Assembly: GCA_030544235.1 (NCBI GenBank)
Contig: CM060466.1
Location: 5,973,092-6,037,091 of the forward strand
Reading direction: 5' to 3'
Length of the DNA stretch: 64,000 bases
From: Lepturacanthus savala
Taxonomy: Eukaryota; Chordata; Actinopteri; Scombriformes; Trichiuridae
Shown here: positions 1-14,722 of the stretch, in pieces
How the letters are laid out: each line of letters opens with the position of its first letter
Position numbering within the stretch: the stretch's first letter is position 1
The notes under the pieces: model-generated
Databases searched by the model: none
What the model saw: the letters and a program-made list of their open reading frames with translations, nothing else
What the model was told of the DNA's origin: nothing
Translations under genes and position numbers: made by a program

Positions 1-1957
1 TATCACTGTGATAACTAATGGCACGTATCCATTACATGGTACAAGCTCAACTTGGTTCAAACCGAGTTGCTTTACTTTGTTTTTCTTTAGAGATAGTACG
101 CCCACAATGGCACCGATTGGTTGAATACAAACAAGGCTGCTGCTGCTTTATTTATAGAACCAGACACTCTCATATAGATTTAGAATTTTGATTAAAAAAA
201 ATACAGAGAAACTGGGTTTTCTAAAAAAAAAAAAAAAGTAAAATATAGATCAATAAAGTTAAATAATGACCAGAGATATAATCTGAAAGGATTCAAAAGG
301 AGGACCTCAAAGTAAAGACTGTTTTAAGAAAGATGAAAAAGAAAGAAAGAAAGAAAGAAAGAGTGAGTAGCCCACAGCAATGAGAGGAATAAAAGAAAGT
401 GGTTGTCGAGAGAAAAGGCAGAAATGATGGAATTAAAACTCATAGCGGTTGTGTTCTAAAGCACAAATAAATAATCATCAAACAGTTAAAAGATGATTTA
501 CTGGAGAGGCAGACGCCCTTGGTTTTAGTTTCATTTTTCTTGGCTCATTTGTGGCAAACAAATAGCAGTAAACACAAAGAGCAACCAGACAATTACACAC
601 ATCAAATAATTTTTGATGTGTTGGATTGAACATTACACATCGGAAGAGGTTGAATCACTCTGCAACTTGGAACTACCACTTTATGTAATGTATCTCCTAT
701 AAAAGGTGGTATATTTTAAAGAACATTGGGGATTTTAACAGCACACACCCATAGACACAGACACACAGGATGCTGAGAGTCCCTATGCTGATTCTTTCTT
801 TCTTCATCTTTCTTGTGGTTAAAGCAGGTAGCATACTCTATTTAAGAATGAGTCTCAGCACACTCTAACCGTGTCATAGTGTCTGAGGTGCGGTTACGTA
901 CCTGCACAGCTTTAATGTCTCACCTATGACACACAGTCGGTAAATATAAACGGCTTCCTACCAATTTCCTGTGAAACCACAATGGTGGCAACCTTACCCA
1001 GTCAATGACTACACTTTGAATACACGGATTCTCACACACGTAGAAATTAGTGTCTAATTTAAGATTAGACACTCACACACTGTGTGACTGAGCAGTTCAT
1101 TGTCAACATAGCTTCTTGTCGAAAGTTGAAGTAGAGGTGCCAAGTGTGGAGTGTTTGTACATACATATAAACATATATACAGTACTCACAATAAGTTAGG
1201 GATATGGTGAGAGTGGATTTCATACATTTATGGGGGTAATGAATATTGAACTAATAAAAATGGTGTTTCTTTTCATTAATTATTGGTAACATCAAAGGGA
1301 ACTTTTAGTTGTTTTCTTTAAATTCAGACCAAATAGGAAAAGCACTCATGTAATTTTTATTATTGCTAACTTATTATGAGTGCACACACACACACAGAAT
1401 AAGCAAGTTGAGTATAGGTGGCTTCAATCAAGGTTCTTATCCACCTCAAAATCTTTGGTTTGTTATAGCCATTTGAAAAAAACATGCACATAATGCATCT
1501 CCACTCAAAGAGTAGGGCAACCCCTTGAATTCTGCTAGACCCCACCCTGCTAGCATTTTAAAAAAGTGTCTAAAATGCCAGCAGAGAGAGAGAGAGAGAG
1601 ACAGCCCTGCTGTTAATTGTCATTGAGTTGTAGTTTCTGTTCTTGGAAAGCACTGAATACAGCACCCAGGTGTCGCGTTTACTGCCACAGAAGAGGAATA
1701 AATCTCTCGTTCGCGTATGATTTCATCTCTCCGTAACGAGCGGCTATGTGTGAGAACCGTAAACAGGGTGACAGTCGGCCAGCGTTTTGCTAGTTATGCA
1801 AACGAAACCTTCCACAAAATCAGTACCAAAAAAAAAAACGACTCAGTGCAACTAATGAATAAGATCCGACATATTCACAGTAACCTACACCTCCTTTAAG
1901 CTTAAAAGGCACATATGCCTAAAGGCTGGGATGTAGGGAAACGGGGATGTGACTCAC
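1..1957 (-). other. crebbp: crebbp intron 2 (partial)
   Basis: This stretch lies downstream, in minus-strand sense, of the exon 2 donor and runs off the window edge. It is AT-rich and holds a short GAAA run near 340-362, a short CA run near 1384-1396 and a GA run near 1584-1601. No coding similarity or splice-flanked exon is visible. The 60-residue plus-strand open frame at 1717-1899 has no recognisable similarity and is probably chance. Confidence 0.7.
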
Positions 1958-2670
1958 CTTGCTCATATTGCCGGCTTGCTGAGCTGCACTGAGGGTGGCG
2001 TGAGCGCCCATCTGCTGTCCTCCCTGGGTGAGCGTCTCTGCCAACGCGCTTCCTGCTCCCCCTGGTCCCGGTGCGGCTCCCTGCATCGTCTGGGCCTGGT
2101 ACTGCATGCCCGCCACCCCCGCTGCTCCCCGTCCCCGCCCGGCTCCGGGTCCGAGGCCGCCGTTCATCACCTGCCCGGGTTGGGGCTGCCCGCCCTGGGC
2201 CAGGAGGCTGGCGTGGCCCTGGCTGTTATTCATCATGGCCTGGTTGAAGCCCGTTGTGTTCAAGCCCATCGCCGCCGCGTTGTTGTTGTTGTTCTGCCCC
2301 GCTACTCCGGTCGGCGTTCCCGCTTTTTGGGCCTGTGGGGACGGGTGGTTGTTGGGCGAGCCCTGGCCGAGGGGGCTCTTGCCTAGCGGCGTGCCGAGCT
2401 GAGGTCCCATGCTTCCGGGCTGGGGGCTCGCCGAGTTCAGCCCCGGGCCCGAGATGCTGGAGGTGCTGCCGGCGCGAAGGAGCTCCGAGAGCTGCTTGTG
2501 CTTGGCAGCGGCGTCCGGGACGACGGGGGCGCCGCCGCCGCCTGGCCCGGCTCCAGATGCCGTTCCACCGTTTGAAGGCATCCCGCCCATCAGGCTCAGG
2601 TCTCCTCCATTCGGGATCAACTCATCTGGAAGGTCATTCTCCAAATCATCCCAGGACAATGAGCCAAGAT
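1958..2670 (-). CDS. crebbp: CREB-binding protein (CBP), coding exon 2
   Basis: CBP is a nuclear histone acetyltransferase and co-activator that binds phospho-CREB, nuclear receptors and many other factors. This exon encodes part of its disordered N-terminus. On the minus strand an acceptor (TCTTCCAG) precedes 713 nt that, joined to exon 1, read DLGSLSWDDLENDLPDELIP. They continue to a nuclear-receptor box, KHKQLSELLRAG (LSELL at 2491-2477, about residues 90-94). Further conserved CBP landmarks are QVMNGGLG, GRGRG, and LAETLTQGG near the 3' end. The exon closes after an AAG codon at a consensus GTGAGT donor (1957-1952), phase 0. The sequence is rich in Gly, Pro, Gln and Asn. The paralogue EP300 shares this architecture. 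The MAENLLD start in exon 1, the QVMNG/LAETLTQ wording and adcy9 next door favour crebbp. The teleost a/b copy cannot be decided here. Confidence 0.95.
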
Positions 2671-4574
2671 CTGGAAGAGAAGGAGAGGAAAGAAAAGATT
2701 AGATTTGATTCGATTTTAGGACTTTAGAAGATCAATTGTCTTATAATAAAAAGGTTCTGTAGGTATCACAGCTACGACACACAGCTCTATAACAGCAGCT
2801 TCCGGATGTGGCTCAAATTTTTAATAATGGAAGGGGTCATTTTTTTCCCTACTCCCCACAAGCTTTAACACAACCTGCTGCTGATTGGCTGGAGCCATGT
2901 TGTTTCCCCATTTCCAGAGCAGAGGGGGTGTTTACTCATGACAGACGGCTTGTAAGCAGTAAGAGATATTTGCCGAATTTGACAAAAAGTGCATTGGATC
3001 ATATTGTGAACTATATCTTAATTGTTTCCATAATATGCAGCAATCGGTAAGAAACAATCACTCCCATAAGCCTCGCTGCTTTCATGGTCCAGCAAGTAAA
3101 ACCGCAGAAGAACCAACGGCAGGGATTATATCCTCTCTAGTTCTCATTGGTACCGAAAAAAAACTCCATTTAACACATAACAGAAGGTGTCAAAAACACA
3201 CTAATATCCTCGCACTCTTCAGCACAAATGTTCAAACATTCCCAGTAAGGATGCACAGTATGTCGCTGGCCAGTAAGTGGGGAAATGTAATTCTGTTATT
3301 CTCCCAATAATAAGTTCAGTATATTCCATAATTATATCTGATAATGCAGAAGCTTTTCACATTGTCTGCAAAAGTCCGTTGAGAGCCAATTAAAAGGCAA
3401 ATGATAAAAGAGACCAGTTTATTGTAAGATCTTCATCTACAGCTGTGAAGGTATGGATTCTTACAGTTTGGCAGCTTACTTCATTATCTGTTGATATCAC
3501 AAGCCATCAGGCCTAGAAATAATAAGATGTACACTTAAGAAACACCTCCTATCTTTACTGTACTGCCCTTCCTCATATCAGGGGTAAAAAGCTGAAAGCT
3601 GAAGATTTTTCCAGAAGAAAAGAACTTCTTTGAATCCAGGCAATTCAGGTGAAGGACACATTTCAGTTAGAAGCATCAAGTTTGCAGGAATGTATGAGAA
3701 AAAACTTCCCCTATTATTCATTATCCTCTTCTCATTTCTGAATATTAACATTATCGGTTATCGCCAAACCAAACAGGCCCGGAAATTCCATATTTGTGCG
3801 TCTCCAATTCCCAGTTATGTGACAGCAATGAGCCAACTGGTGCTGCACTGTGGCCACGTCCCTGCAGCACAGGACAGGAACAAGACGCGGCGTGATGAGA
3901 AATAAAGAGCATCGCTATTGGCTGACAAACGCAGTGTGACAGGAGAGACAATCCAGCAGCACTCGGAGCTCCTGCTGGGCAGCGGAGGAATATTTGGGTC
4001 GCACCATCCAGAGGTGTGAGCATAATGCCGAGGGCCTGGGGATTTGTGTTTTGTTTGAGACGGAGCGGTTAAGACAAGCAAGGAAACACGGGAGGTGTGT
4101 GCGCGCATTAGAGCTGTGAAAATAAAGAGCCGTATTTGTATGAGCACAGACGGTACGTCATTGAAATTCAGTTTTTTTATTGTACCGGGTTGAGTTGCCT
4201 ATGGGAGATTGCGAATACATGACACAGTCAAATCAGTCAGAATAAATGAAAACACCTGTGTGGTTGTGCAGGATATATTATTCTGTTACTTTACTAATTG
4301 TGTATCTAACTCCAGAACAAGTGGTGAATGGATTTAATAATTCTCTGGTTAAATATTTTTATTGACAATATTGAGGACGATCCACGATCATTACTTACGC
4401 GAGTAACTGGCTTATCACCTTAATATATTAAATACATTAATGTCAAAAGGGAAACTAATACACAAATAAGAAATAACACTTTAATATGTTCATTTATTTT
4501 TTTTTTTAATCATGGCTGACCTCTATACAAAGGGTTCTATGTTTTGTCATTGTGAAATTGTGGTGAAAATAAAT

Positions 4575-4660
4575 GATTCTCCTTTTTCTGGGGACACCCT
4601 GGCACCTCTTCAAGAACCCCTGGATCCCACTTTGAGAACCACTGCTCTAAACCATATCCC
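4575..4660 (-). mobile_element. hAT-like element fragment (CAGTGGTTCTCAAAGTGGG type)
   Basis: Read on the minus strand, the segment contains AGTGGTTCTCAAAGTGGGAT. This is a terminal motif common to a dispersed teleost hAT-like family. A second copy beginning with the same motif lies at about 37483 on the plus strand, in an adcy9 intron. Only the terminal part is present here, so it is a truncated remnant. Class assignment rests on remembered terminal motifs. Confidence 0.45.
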
Positions 4661-6890
4661 AACCAAATCAAGCTTATTGGTCATCAATAAGAGCCCCGGT
4701 CCTAACGCTACACAATGGGAGAAGTCAGAAGTGAAGCAGACAGAGTGAAGCAGTCCCCCCCTCCCATCTGCTGCTGCTGGATGTCTTCATTGAGATTCAG
4801 TCAGGATCCAGTCTTTAATGAGGACACTTGGCCTCCACACTTCCCTGAGTAAACACAGCCTTCCAGATCTGCTGTGCTAGTCCTCTGTTGGTCCCTGGCA
4901 TCAGGCAAGCAGGTGCTCCATGTGGAGAAAGCTTGTTTAAGGCTGAAGGGACCATCCGTCTTCCCCCCCCCCACACTCTTAAAACCAGCAGCCACATGGA
5001 TGCTCTCAGAGCGGCATTGAATTCAGCCACATGTGCTGAGGCCTGGCCATGCATTCATTTCTGAACGAGGAGACGCGCACACACACACACACACACGGTG
5101 GAACCTTGCCCCCAGGCTCCTTGGATGGGAACCAAAAATGCAAAGCAATGTTTTGGTTAGGTAGCACCGCATGCAGTCAGGGGAGCCCCAACCATGGGAG
5201 GAGGGGGGAGGGGATACGGGAATGGAGTACTTCTCATATCTTGCTGTTTTTAATACTTTTCCGTGCTTTCATTAGTTTCCAATTAGCCTTCTGGGTACCG
5301 AACTTCAAATATGTTTATGGCACCGACTGTAAACGCTATTGAGTATCGACAACACCTCGCCATTCAGTACCAAATCTGGATACCTAAGGTGTACATCTCA
5401 TTCAATAATAAGACATAAAGCATGAAGCATATTTGTACCAAGGTCAAATAATGCTGGTGATTGGCTGTTTAACATTACATAATGTAATAGCTTGTAGCTA
5501 CTACTCAAACACCACAGTAGGAGGTTCTATGTAGAAAGTTAGCCAGTAGAAGGAAGAGAAAGAAATGTAGAAATAAAATGAGCCATTAGCACATAAATGT
5601 GCAGACTCATTCTAAGAAAAACTACAGCATTGTCATCTTGATGTAGAAAACTATCAGGGTACCGGTCGTCTACCTGTTGAAAGCCTATTAGACGGTCTAG
5701 ATAGTGGATTCCTTGTTTTTGTCTACTAAACAGTGGGGTAGTTGCAGCCTCTGTGTCGTATTGTGAGCGTCTTGACTACAGTGTGCGTTGCATATGTGTA
5801 AATTGGCGACCACAAAGGGATCCAGTCACTGTCATGATAAACAGCAACAATGGTGTTCAAACCAGGTCAAATAGAAAAACATGTATTATGATTTCCCCAC
5901 CTGGCTAAGGAGCTAAGCTAAAATGTTAGCCGCTAGCTAACTTCCTATGCCTGAAAACAAACATCTGGAAAAGTTAAGTCCAATCATTTCATGTTGTCAT
6001 TTACAGTAAGTGAAGTGGAAATAATGGATTATGTGAGTGCAATTGACTGTGAATATACTGGTTATGTTCTGGCTTTATACATTTGTATTTATTGATATTA
6101 TGTTGACAAACAAACTGAGATATATAGGTATATACTTGAATGTTGTAAAACTGCTTTAAAAAACAGGGAGAGCCAATGAGCTGAAAAATAAAGACTAATG
6201 TATTGTTTGTTAAAATGGTTTTGGTCAAATGATTCATATAATTGTCATCTAAATAAGTCGGTAAGCAGCAAAACATTTTAAACTATACCCAGCCATATTC
6301 CCTCCTTTGCTCCTTCGCCTATTTTCCCTCCTCCTTAAAACTTCCTGCTTGCCACGCTTATCCTCTATTTTCCCTGTTAGATCCCCTGTGGCTCCCGTCT
6401 GGGAATTGGTGGCTATTAATACCCACAAAAGCAGCCCCAGCATTAGTCCAGTCTGGGGTTGTCTGTCATGTTCCCCGAGGGCCGAGTGTCTGGCCTTAGA
6501 GGGACAGGTGCAGTATGGTGCTCCCCCGGCATTTCACTTGCTGTTCAGTATCACAGCAGGGAGAGCAGGGAAGCCATTATCAAGGCTGGTCCGACACAGG
6601 AGGAGTCTCGGCCACGGTTTCAGTCGTGACACAACAGACACGCGTTTATTTTAACCAATACAGCTGTCCACACAGGCTGCGGAATGGCTCACGTTTCACA
6701 ACCTGAAACGTATTATTACACTGCGGGTCTATTTTATTCCTCGTCATGACTTAAAGCGATTGCGTGTTGGGCTCTGGGTAGGACTGAAAGATCTGAGGAA
6801 ATTCCGTGATGTGCGATAATGATCGATATTGCGATGAAGATATCACAAGCAATGTTGTTATCACAAATTATTATGACTGGGTGCATATTA

Positions 6891-7435
6891 CAGGGTTCCT
6901 ACAGGTTTTTTACACGTTAAATTCAACTCTTTTAAGGATTATTTATACAAAATTTAACAATTTCACAGCCGATTTAACAGACCTTACTGCAAAGAAAACC
7001 ATTTTTTTTATTTGTTCAATAATATCTCTAATAAATGCGTCCATATAAAATATTTCTTCACTAAAACCACACCTGTAGTAGTTAGGACATTGTGAATGTG
7101 ATATATTACAGCAAACAGAATGCCAAAACCATCTATTGACTTTTAGTGAATATTTTCAGGCATTAAAAGCACACTATGTCCATATCATATATATTTTTCA
7201 TCAAAATCATCCAATATTCATTATCTATAATACAAGTCAACTTCACCGCAATTTCATTCCTAAGGTAAATTATCTCAGCAACCACCCTGACCACATTAAG
7301 ATTTTACAACATGGAAGTTACATACTGCACAAATTTTAGGATCCTGACATCAGAATTCAAGTCTTTTTAAGGTGTTATTTCCAAATTCATAAATTCAATG
7401 CTTTTAAGACTTTTTAAAACCCTGTGGGAACCCTG
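6891..7435. mobile_element. Non-autonomous DNA transposon with terminal inverted repeats
   Basis: The left end begins CAGGGTTCCTACAGG and the right end closes CCTGTGGGAACCCTG. These are inverted repeats of each other with one mismatch, and similarity continues inward (lysine-like TTTTAAG runs on both sides). The element is about 545 bp, AT-rich, and has no credible transposase frame. The sequence ATATTA directly abuts both ends (6885-6890 and 7436-7441), which may be a target-site duplication, although hAT elements usually make 8 bp. Confidence 0.6.
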
Positions 7436-10400
7436 ATATTAGCTACAGAGTTCTGGTCAACCTCTCAAAGTACTGAAATTTGGCACTGGTTTACCTAAAG
7501 TGAGAAGGTACCTAGTGGTACCAATATAATTCAAGTGGTACACTTAAAAGTTGGGTTTAGCATCCGTTCCTATGCACAACCCAGCGGGACATTTCCCTGT
7601 TGCTGGATGTGGAGTAAATGCAGCCTTAATGTGTGCAGCTCCTGAGTTTTGCCGTTCCCAATGGTTTCATCGTTTCACTTTTTCCCCTCAGATTTCAATT
7701 TCCTGTCACTCCTTTGCCCTTCTGCCATAAAGTTTTTGCATTTCTCAATTTGTTTTTTTATCCGACACCTGATCTGGACATTTACCTTTTGAACTTCTTG
7801 AAACTCCGATCTTATATCCTCATTCCATTCTTGCTTTTATCCTCCCCAGGCTAACCAATACGGATGTACGCAGCTAAAGGTGGAATAGGCAGAAATAACT
7901 ATACCGGCTGATGAAAACGATGTTTAATAAAAAGGGGGAATCAAGCTAAATTACAAGGTCTGATGCTCCGACGAACAGCATTACAAAAATAATCGCTAAT
8001 TAGCCGGTGCTGCAAAGTAAGCCAGCTCAAAAACAAGATGTTGTCACAAACAGAGAGGTGGGTGGTTGGTGACACACCACCACCCTCCATCCCCCTCCTC
8101 TTCTGCTTCGCTGCTCGCTCTTGTTTTGTTTTTCAGGGTTTTTCTGGTTGCTTGCAGGCAGAAGCATAAATGGCTCCATTAGCGGCTGCGTCATGAGCCT
8201 ACTGTCTGCCTCTGAGGCACTAAAGGCTGCCATTTACGCAATAGTAAGTGAATATTTGGGTGTTTGGGGTGAAGGAGTTCAATGTCTCGGCCGTGACTGA
8301 GCTGAACTAGTTGATCCCGGCAAGAGATCAAAATTCACAGATTACGTCTTGAGCACTCGTGACTTTGATGAACGCAAGAGACTCTTCCCAAACATACGCA
8401 TGCTGCCTCTGTCAGAGAAACGCAGCATATTAGCTTTAGCTATTCACAGACTTCGATTGGAAATAAAAAGAGCAAAAAGTATAAAGTATAGCAACTTCGG
8501 ATGTGCAGTAACGTTAACAACTACAGCTGCTGTCCCAAGTTGAAATATGTCACTACGATGGCATAAGCACTTCATAAACCCTATGCAGGCAGCCAATGGA
8601 TTTTCCATGAACAAGGGGGAAAGGGGAGTCAAGGGAGCCCGCGGGGTGACAGATGGCTTGAATAGAGAGACAGGGGGCACATGTTTGCTCTCTGCTACGA
8701 CGATAAAAAAACGGAACTTCCCCAGACGTGCACAAAACTCGACTCGCATACAGACACTACCAGAATCCATGTTTTCTCACACATTAAGCAAACATTCCCC
8801 ATTAACACGGGCTACATTACACCCCATGTGCAATTCAAGCCTCGAGGCTCTGCTGCAAAAGACAAAAGGCCAAATGTCAGGGCAGAGGCTGCTGCTCCGA
8901 GCGAGTAAACTCCTCATCCGGTGTAATTTACAGCCGATGAGAGCGCTGCCCGGTACGGTCCCGCAGGGTCCGTTAAGTCACAATTGTGACTGGCCAAAAC
9001 TATAAAGAGGAGGCGGGGAAGGTATAATGATTGATCGCTACAGACATGTGGTGCCTCTGCCATGTGTGCGATGGGCATTGTAATTCATTGATGTTTTTTT
9101 TTTTTTTTGGTTGCGTGTTGCCCAAACTATTCTTTGTGTCGTGGACAGAGTTAGTCAATGAAGAACACATGCCAGATAATAGACAGGATTACGACCCTGG
9201 GGGAAGCAATTTGCTTAGCTCCAAAACAAACATTAAAATGGAAATGGACACTTTTATTTATTTTTTTTTTTACGTTTGATTTTATGATTTCTGGATTTTA
9301 TTTTAAAGACTATAATCTATGGTTTAAATATACTGCATTAAAAAACAAAAATGCACAGTTACACATGAAAATGTCCACAACCGTCAGTAATTGCCCAAAT
9401 CTCAAAGATCAATTAGTTTTAATGTTAGTAAGATGAATAACTAGATGATGAGAAACTTATTAAAATACAGTTTTAAGAAGCATTCATCAGGTCTATTAAA
9501 ATGCATGTGTTCATGTTGGTTTCTTGTCATTTAAACGTCCATTTGTACATTTTTTTCCCTCAAAATTCACGATTTTGTGTGATTTTTCTGTGATTTAAAA
9601 AAAATTAATTTTAAATATTCATTTGCTGGTAGCACGTGTTTATTTTTTAAAACCTTTTTAAGAGAGTAAACTATCTAGTATCAAGTTTTTACATTTATAC
9701 CACATGACAGCTTGGTTATTGTCCCACGAATCAGCAAAACAAATGTCATTTTTCCATTGTAAACAACCTTTGTGGCCACTGTAGTAAAGATTTCTTAAAT
9801 GCTTGTAGTTGGTGACTTGTGACTTAACAGTTTGTCATATTTGCTACAACTCTTACCATGTCATGGCACAGAAGCAGGCTCCTCTGGTCCTTACTACTCC
9901 CTCTTAATCATTTTTGCAAGATTTCAAGCAGTCTGTCACGCTGCCAATCGGAGCCAGGAGGAGTGTCTCAGGCCGTGTCAATCACTTCTCATCAACATGG
10001 AGTCAATGGAGTCGACCAGTCAGGCCCCTTTCTATAGTTCACAGATCAGTCATGGGGGAGTGGCTGGAGCAGAGTGGTAAGGGAGTTCAGTCTGATATCT
10101 GCTTTTCACAAGCCTACCTACTATAACTTTAAGAAGTGCATATAAACACCATGAAACCTCATCCACTATGTGGTACAAAGTGATGTGGATCTAAGAGTTT
10201 ACAGCATGCGACTCATTTAGGGGTTTAAAAATCCACCGATAGTTGATTTTTAAAGGCTGCTGTTACAATATTGTGGAGCAGGAGAAAGTTGATGGCCAAC
10301 TAACTGGGCTCGTCAAAACTAAGATAACTAGTTGTCTTCCAAATATGCTATTTTATAATATTTAGTCATATGGTATATTAGTGTCTGCTTTCCCCATCAT

Positions 10401-10539
10401 TACCATATTTTGGTACATCTGTATTTTTGAGGGCACCACTACAGAAAACAGTACTTGCAAAGTGGCCCTAATGTATAAGCTGCACATGACCTTACATTAG
10501 CTCCAACAAGTTATCTCTGTGATGCCTTATTATTCTGAT

Positions 10540-10740
10540 AATCAATTATAAACATGATTAATCGATAAGATGTTTGGTTCCCAAAGCTGATGATTCAATG
10601 GGGTTTTTTTTGCCCAGATCAACAGTCCACAACATCATTAGTTTAGTATTCTAGAAGACTAAAGAAACCCAAAAATAATCAGATTTGAGAAGATGGAACC
10701 AGAGAATTTGGACATTTTCTTCTTAAAAATGACTCAAATC
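10540..10740. repeat. Dispersed MITE-like repeat, copy 1
   Basis: The segment contains CAGATCAACAGTCCACAAC followed by a region reading GAAACCCAAAAATAATCAG. The reverse complement of this block recurs at about 59745-59960 in adcy9 intron 1 (GTGGACTGTTGATCTGG and neighbours). The similarity covers about 200 bp with substitutions. No coding capacity is seen; a hAT-like origin is only a guess. Confidence 0.5.
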
Positions 10741-13700
10741 CATTAATCTATTTTCAGAATGGTGATTACTGTGATAGCTGGTAACTAATAGATTATTCTT
10801 TGCAGCTCTTAAGAAAAAAACATTCTAACAGGAGTTGTATATTAGAGGGGGTACAAACTTTGACTCAGCCCCTGATCGCTTTCCCTTTTCCTCAGAGACT
10901 ACTAGTTCTGTGAATAAATAATCAACACCACTTTGGAGAGAGAGAGAGAAGAAAAAGACATGTCACGAAAGATGCCTCTTGAAATGGTCACGACTTTATA
11001 TTGAATTTGGAAATGGGCAAAAGCTATTCTAATGATGTGCGCTGCATAGTAATCACATAGTCTGAGTAACATCATTGCTTCAAAAACAAGAAATTACAGC
11101 ATGAGTTGGTGTCAGAGTGAAGTAACATTAGAAGAAAAACCCTGGCTTTGCTCATTTATTTGGTCTATTGTCTAATCTTTTGTGATAAATCAAGCCTTTA
11201 GTTTTACAGGAGATAGTCACCGGTCGGAAGACAGAATTTCACCGTGAAAACAAAGCTTATAGGGAACCAATCGAAACACTGGTGGTGTCACTGTATTGCT
11301 GTAACACTGCATAATTAAGAAAATTACTTCAAAGTGATGAGTTACAGCAGAAAAACTGCACATTTCCGTGTTATATAACAATCAGAGATGTTTTATTACA
11401 CAACTATTTTGGTACAAACATTTACCCACCAGTGTGGTGGATATAGCCCTCTGATGCCAAACAGAAAATCTACCCATATTGGCGCTTGGCTGGTGTTCAT
11501 TTACAGACCCTGGTTATGGCTAATGATCATTTTGTCAAGTCTGGTGTTTGGTGCTGAGCCAAACTCACACTCAACCATACAGTACTGTATGGGTGAGCTG
11601 TGTTATGAATTGTTAAGATCTTTATCGGCTGGAGTAAATCAGTCTAATAAACCCAGTTCAGCTCCCATGAATTGTCTGCTGGTTAATGATACAGCTACAT
11701 GTTTATTTTTCTAATGAGGAAATTAATTCCTAAGGCTTTTGTATATCAGAAATGGATCAGTCAACAGGCCAAGACCGAGACTGTCGTTGAATATCATGTC
11801 AGAAAATGACATTCTAAATGATAAGCTAGATAAGATGAAGTGGTTGGGAAGGGGTGGGGGGGTCCCAAACAACTTTAATAGGATTCACTGTAGTTACTAT
11901 ATAATACACCAGGGACTAACTGACAACATAATTATCACTGGCTTAGATTTTGCAGATTTACCCTATTTTTATATAAACAAGCAGTTAGAAGTAAAAAAAT
12001 AAATGCTTTATAATTTGACTATATTTTTATTAGGGCAGAGGAAGGAAGTCATAATTCTATTTTTTCCTTTCAAACATAAAATGACATGTGCAAGTTGAGA
12101 TACCAGAGACGCATTCACTGATGCCAATTAGCCTAATGTTAGAGAGCAGGCGTGATGACTTGTGCCATGTACTCCTACATATTTATTTCCAAGAGCGCGT
12201 GTGTCTACAGAGGGAAATGTCACAGGAAAAACATTGCAAAAAAAAAAAAAAAAAAAGAAAAGTCAGCAACTACAATATTTAGTGTGCCATCAACGGCAGT
12301 CCAGTCCCATCCAGATTGGTGGACGGCGGCTTCAATATCATTCTTGGGTATTCAGAAATCCGAAAAGGTATGAATTTCAATATCATCTTTCTATTGAACC
12401 AATTCGGAAATGACACGAGTGATTGTTTTTTCCTTATATTAGTCAGACCCCGTTTATTTCAAGGGAAACTGAAACGCTAGCGTGTTCCACAGAAACTCAA
12501 GACTTGCCAGTCCACTTGTCCACTTCTGAGAAACTTATGAGAAAACGCTGTGACTCATACGCTACAGTACCCGACCACATTCACAAAAATCCTGAAAGCT
12601 GGCAAGTCTCGCTGCACTCAGGTTTATAAGCTACATGATCAACTGTGTGGTTATCGCTGCAGCAACAAGAGTCGTGTCCTTTACCAATAACAGAAAAAGT
12701 AGCATATTTATATGTATTCATCATTCTGGAATAATTATTTAAATCCAGCGACACTTGTGTAAGTACGCTAAGTACGCTCATTCATGCTACATTGATTTCT
12801 ATCAGCAGCAGCAGCTCAGTATTTATTAATTTTTTTTTAGGTGTGGTTGTATGTTGTAAATTTAACTAGAGCTGTACCAAGCTCCTGGGCGTGTGATATA
12901 GTGCCCTGGGGAGCTCCGGGGCTGCGAAATGCTGCACGTGAGCATGTATCGCAATGTTTTATGGAAGGGTGTGAAAGGAGATGAAATGCTGCCCCCTACT
13001 AGTTATGAGCTGGTCCGCGAGTATTACACATACTCGCTCCAGAGAGTTGGTGGAGCATAAAAACTGTTTTATAATTTCAAGAAAAACACTGAAATGAAGC
13101 TTGGACTCACACCAGGGAAAAAAATGTATTTGTAAAAACAATATTTAAAGTTTGAGAAAAATATTGCAATGTTTCAATATATTGCAAATTGTCCCAAATC
13201 TCCAGAGCAGCAAAATTATTTAAAATAACTAGCAATTAAGATTATTTATTTTTATGCATACGGCTGTGGATCAGATGTTTTTTTTATGATATGCACTTAC
13301 TTTGTTAATGTTTATGCCCTAGAAGAATTTTACAATCTAAGCATTTTTACCATACTTAGAATTGAAACTAAACACATTGAATCACTAAAATTGTAATTGA
13401 TACCCAACCGTACTACCTGGACAGGTATTTCAAATTCATCTGAAGTTTGTTTACTGTTTTTTTTGGTCTCTTTTTGACAAATGAATGTCACCCATACAAG
13501 TGTAGGAGGGTGGAGAGAGAATCTGTAACCATAACTTTACAAAATGAACAATTATAGACAACGGATAGTGATAAGGAAACCGCATGAACTGACAAACAAA
13601 AGATCCACAAGTGTGTGGGTCGTTGTGGGAGGGAGACGCAGCCAGAAAAGAAAAAATGGAAGTGATTTGAAAGGCTTGATTAAACACAATATAATCATGC

Positions 13701-14722
13701 GTATTGCTAAAAGAATGATTTTTTTTCCGTTTTTAAATGTCACAGCCATTACCTGTATATCTCCACCCCCCTCCCCTAGTTCACCTACTTCCCTACCTGA
13801 ATAAAAGTGCTTTTGCAGGACTGGTCAGGTGATCTGATTGTGTTAAGACACAGATTTATGGTGCACAGGATGAGTTAAAAGTAACATATGACTTTAGAGT
13901 AGGTGTGTTTTTGGAGCAAATTCTGCATCACTTGATTATGGAGGATCACCAGTATCATTGTGTTTCTTGAATATCAAAACCTGACACAGGACTGGTCTGC
14001 TTTCACAATCAGGTGTGTATAATAAACGCTTTTTATCGTGTTCAAACATTTAGTTATCAACTTATTAGATCCATCCAGTTAAAAATGATGCAACAGCCCT
14101 GCATCAGGAAGGATATATGTAGAGGTTTTATTAAAGCTGGTACTGATTCAACTTTATGGTCATTTGTGAGGTATTGCTGTTAAACTGCATTGTTATATCC
14201 ACATTTGGAAAGTAACTCAAGTACTGTACTTGGGTACAATTGTGAAGCACTTGAGTATTTCTATGTGATGCTACTTTATACTTACAGTCCACTATGTTTC
14301 AGAGAGAATTATTGTGATTTATTCAACAGCTTTAGTTTCAAGTTACTTTTCTGATCAGTATTTTATATATATATGATCAAATTTATAAAATTCCTTACCT
14401 AATTTCAATAAACGATATACAGTAACATTAGATTTACCGTGGCATCATTAAAATTCTCTACATGTCAATGAAGGAGCAGTCAAATTTTCAATATAACAAA
14501 CAAGGCCGTTTTGCATAAAAAGTAGTAATTTTACCATTTTAAATACATTTTTATGCCAATACTTCTGTATATTTATGATTTTGATTGAAAGAGACTTAGT
14601 TGTAATACAGATTTTTTCCCCCCATTCTGGTGTTTCTTCTACTTTACTTCTAATCAAGTAAAACATCCGGGTATCTGTTAATTTCATGGATGTGGGCTGC
14701 GTTGCATACCATTATATTAGGC

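Noticed and set aside
1949..2727. Several long plus-strand open frames over crebbp exon 2
   Set aside because: They are antisense shadows of a GC-rich, stop-poor coding exon. The minus-strand frame matches CBP and has proper splice sites.
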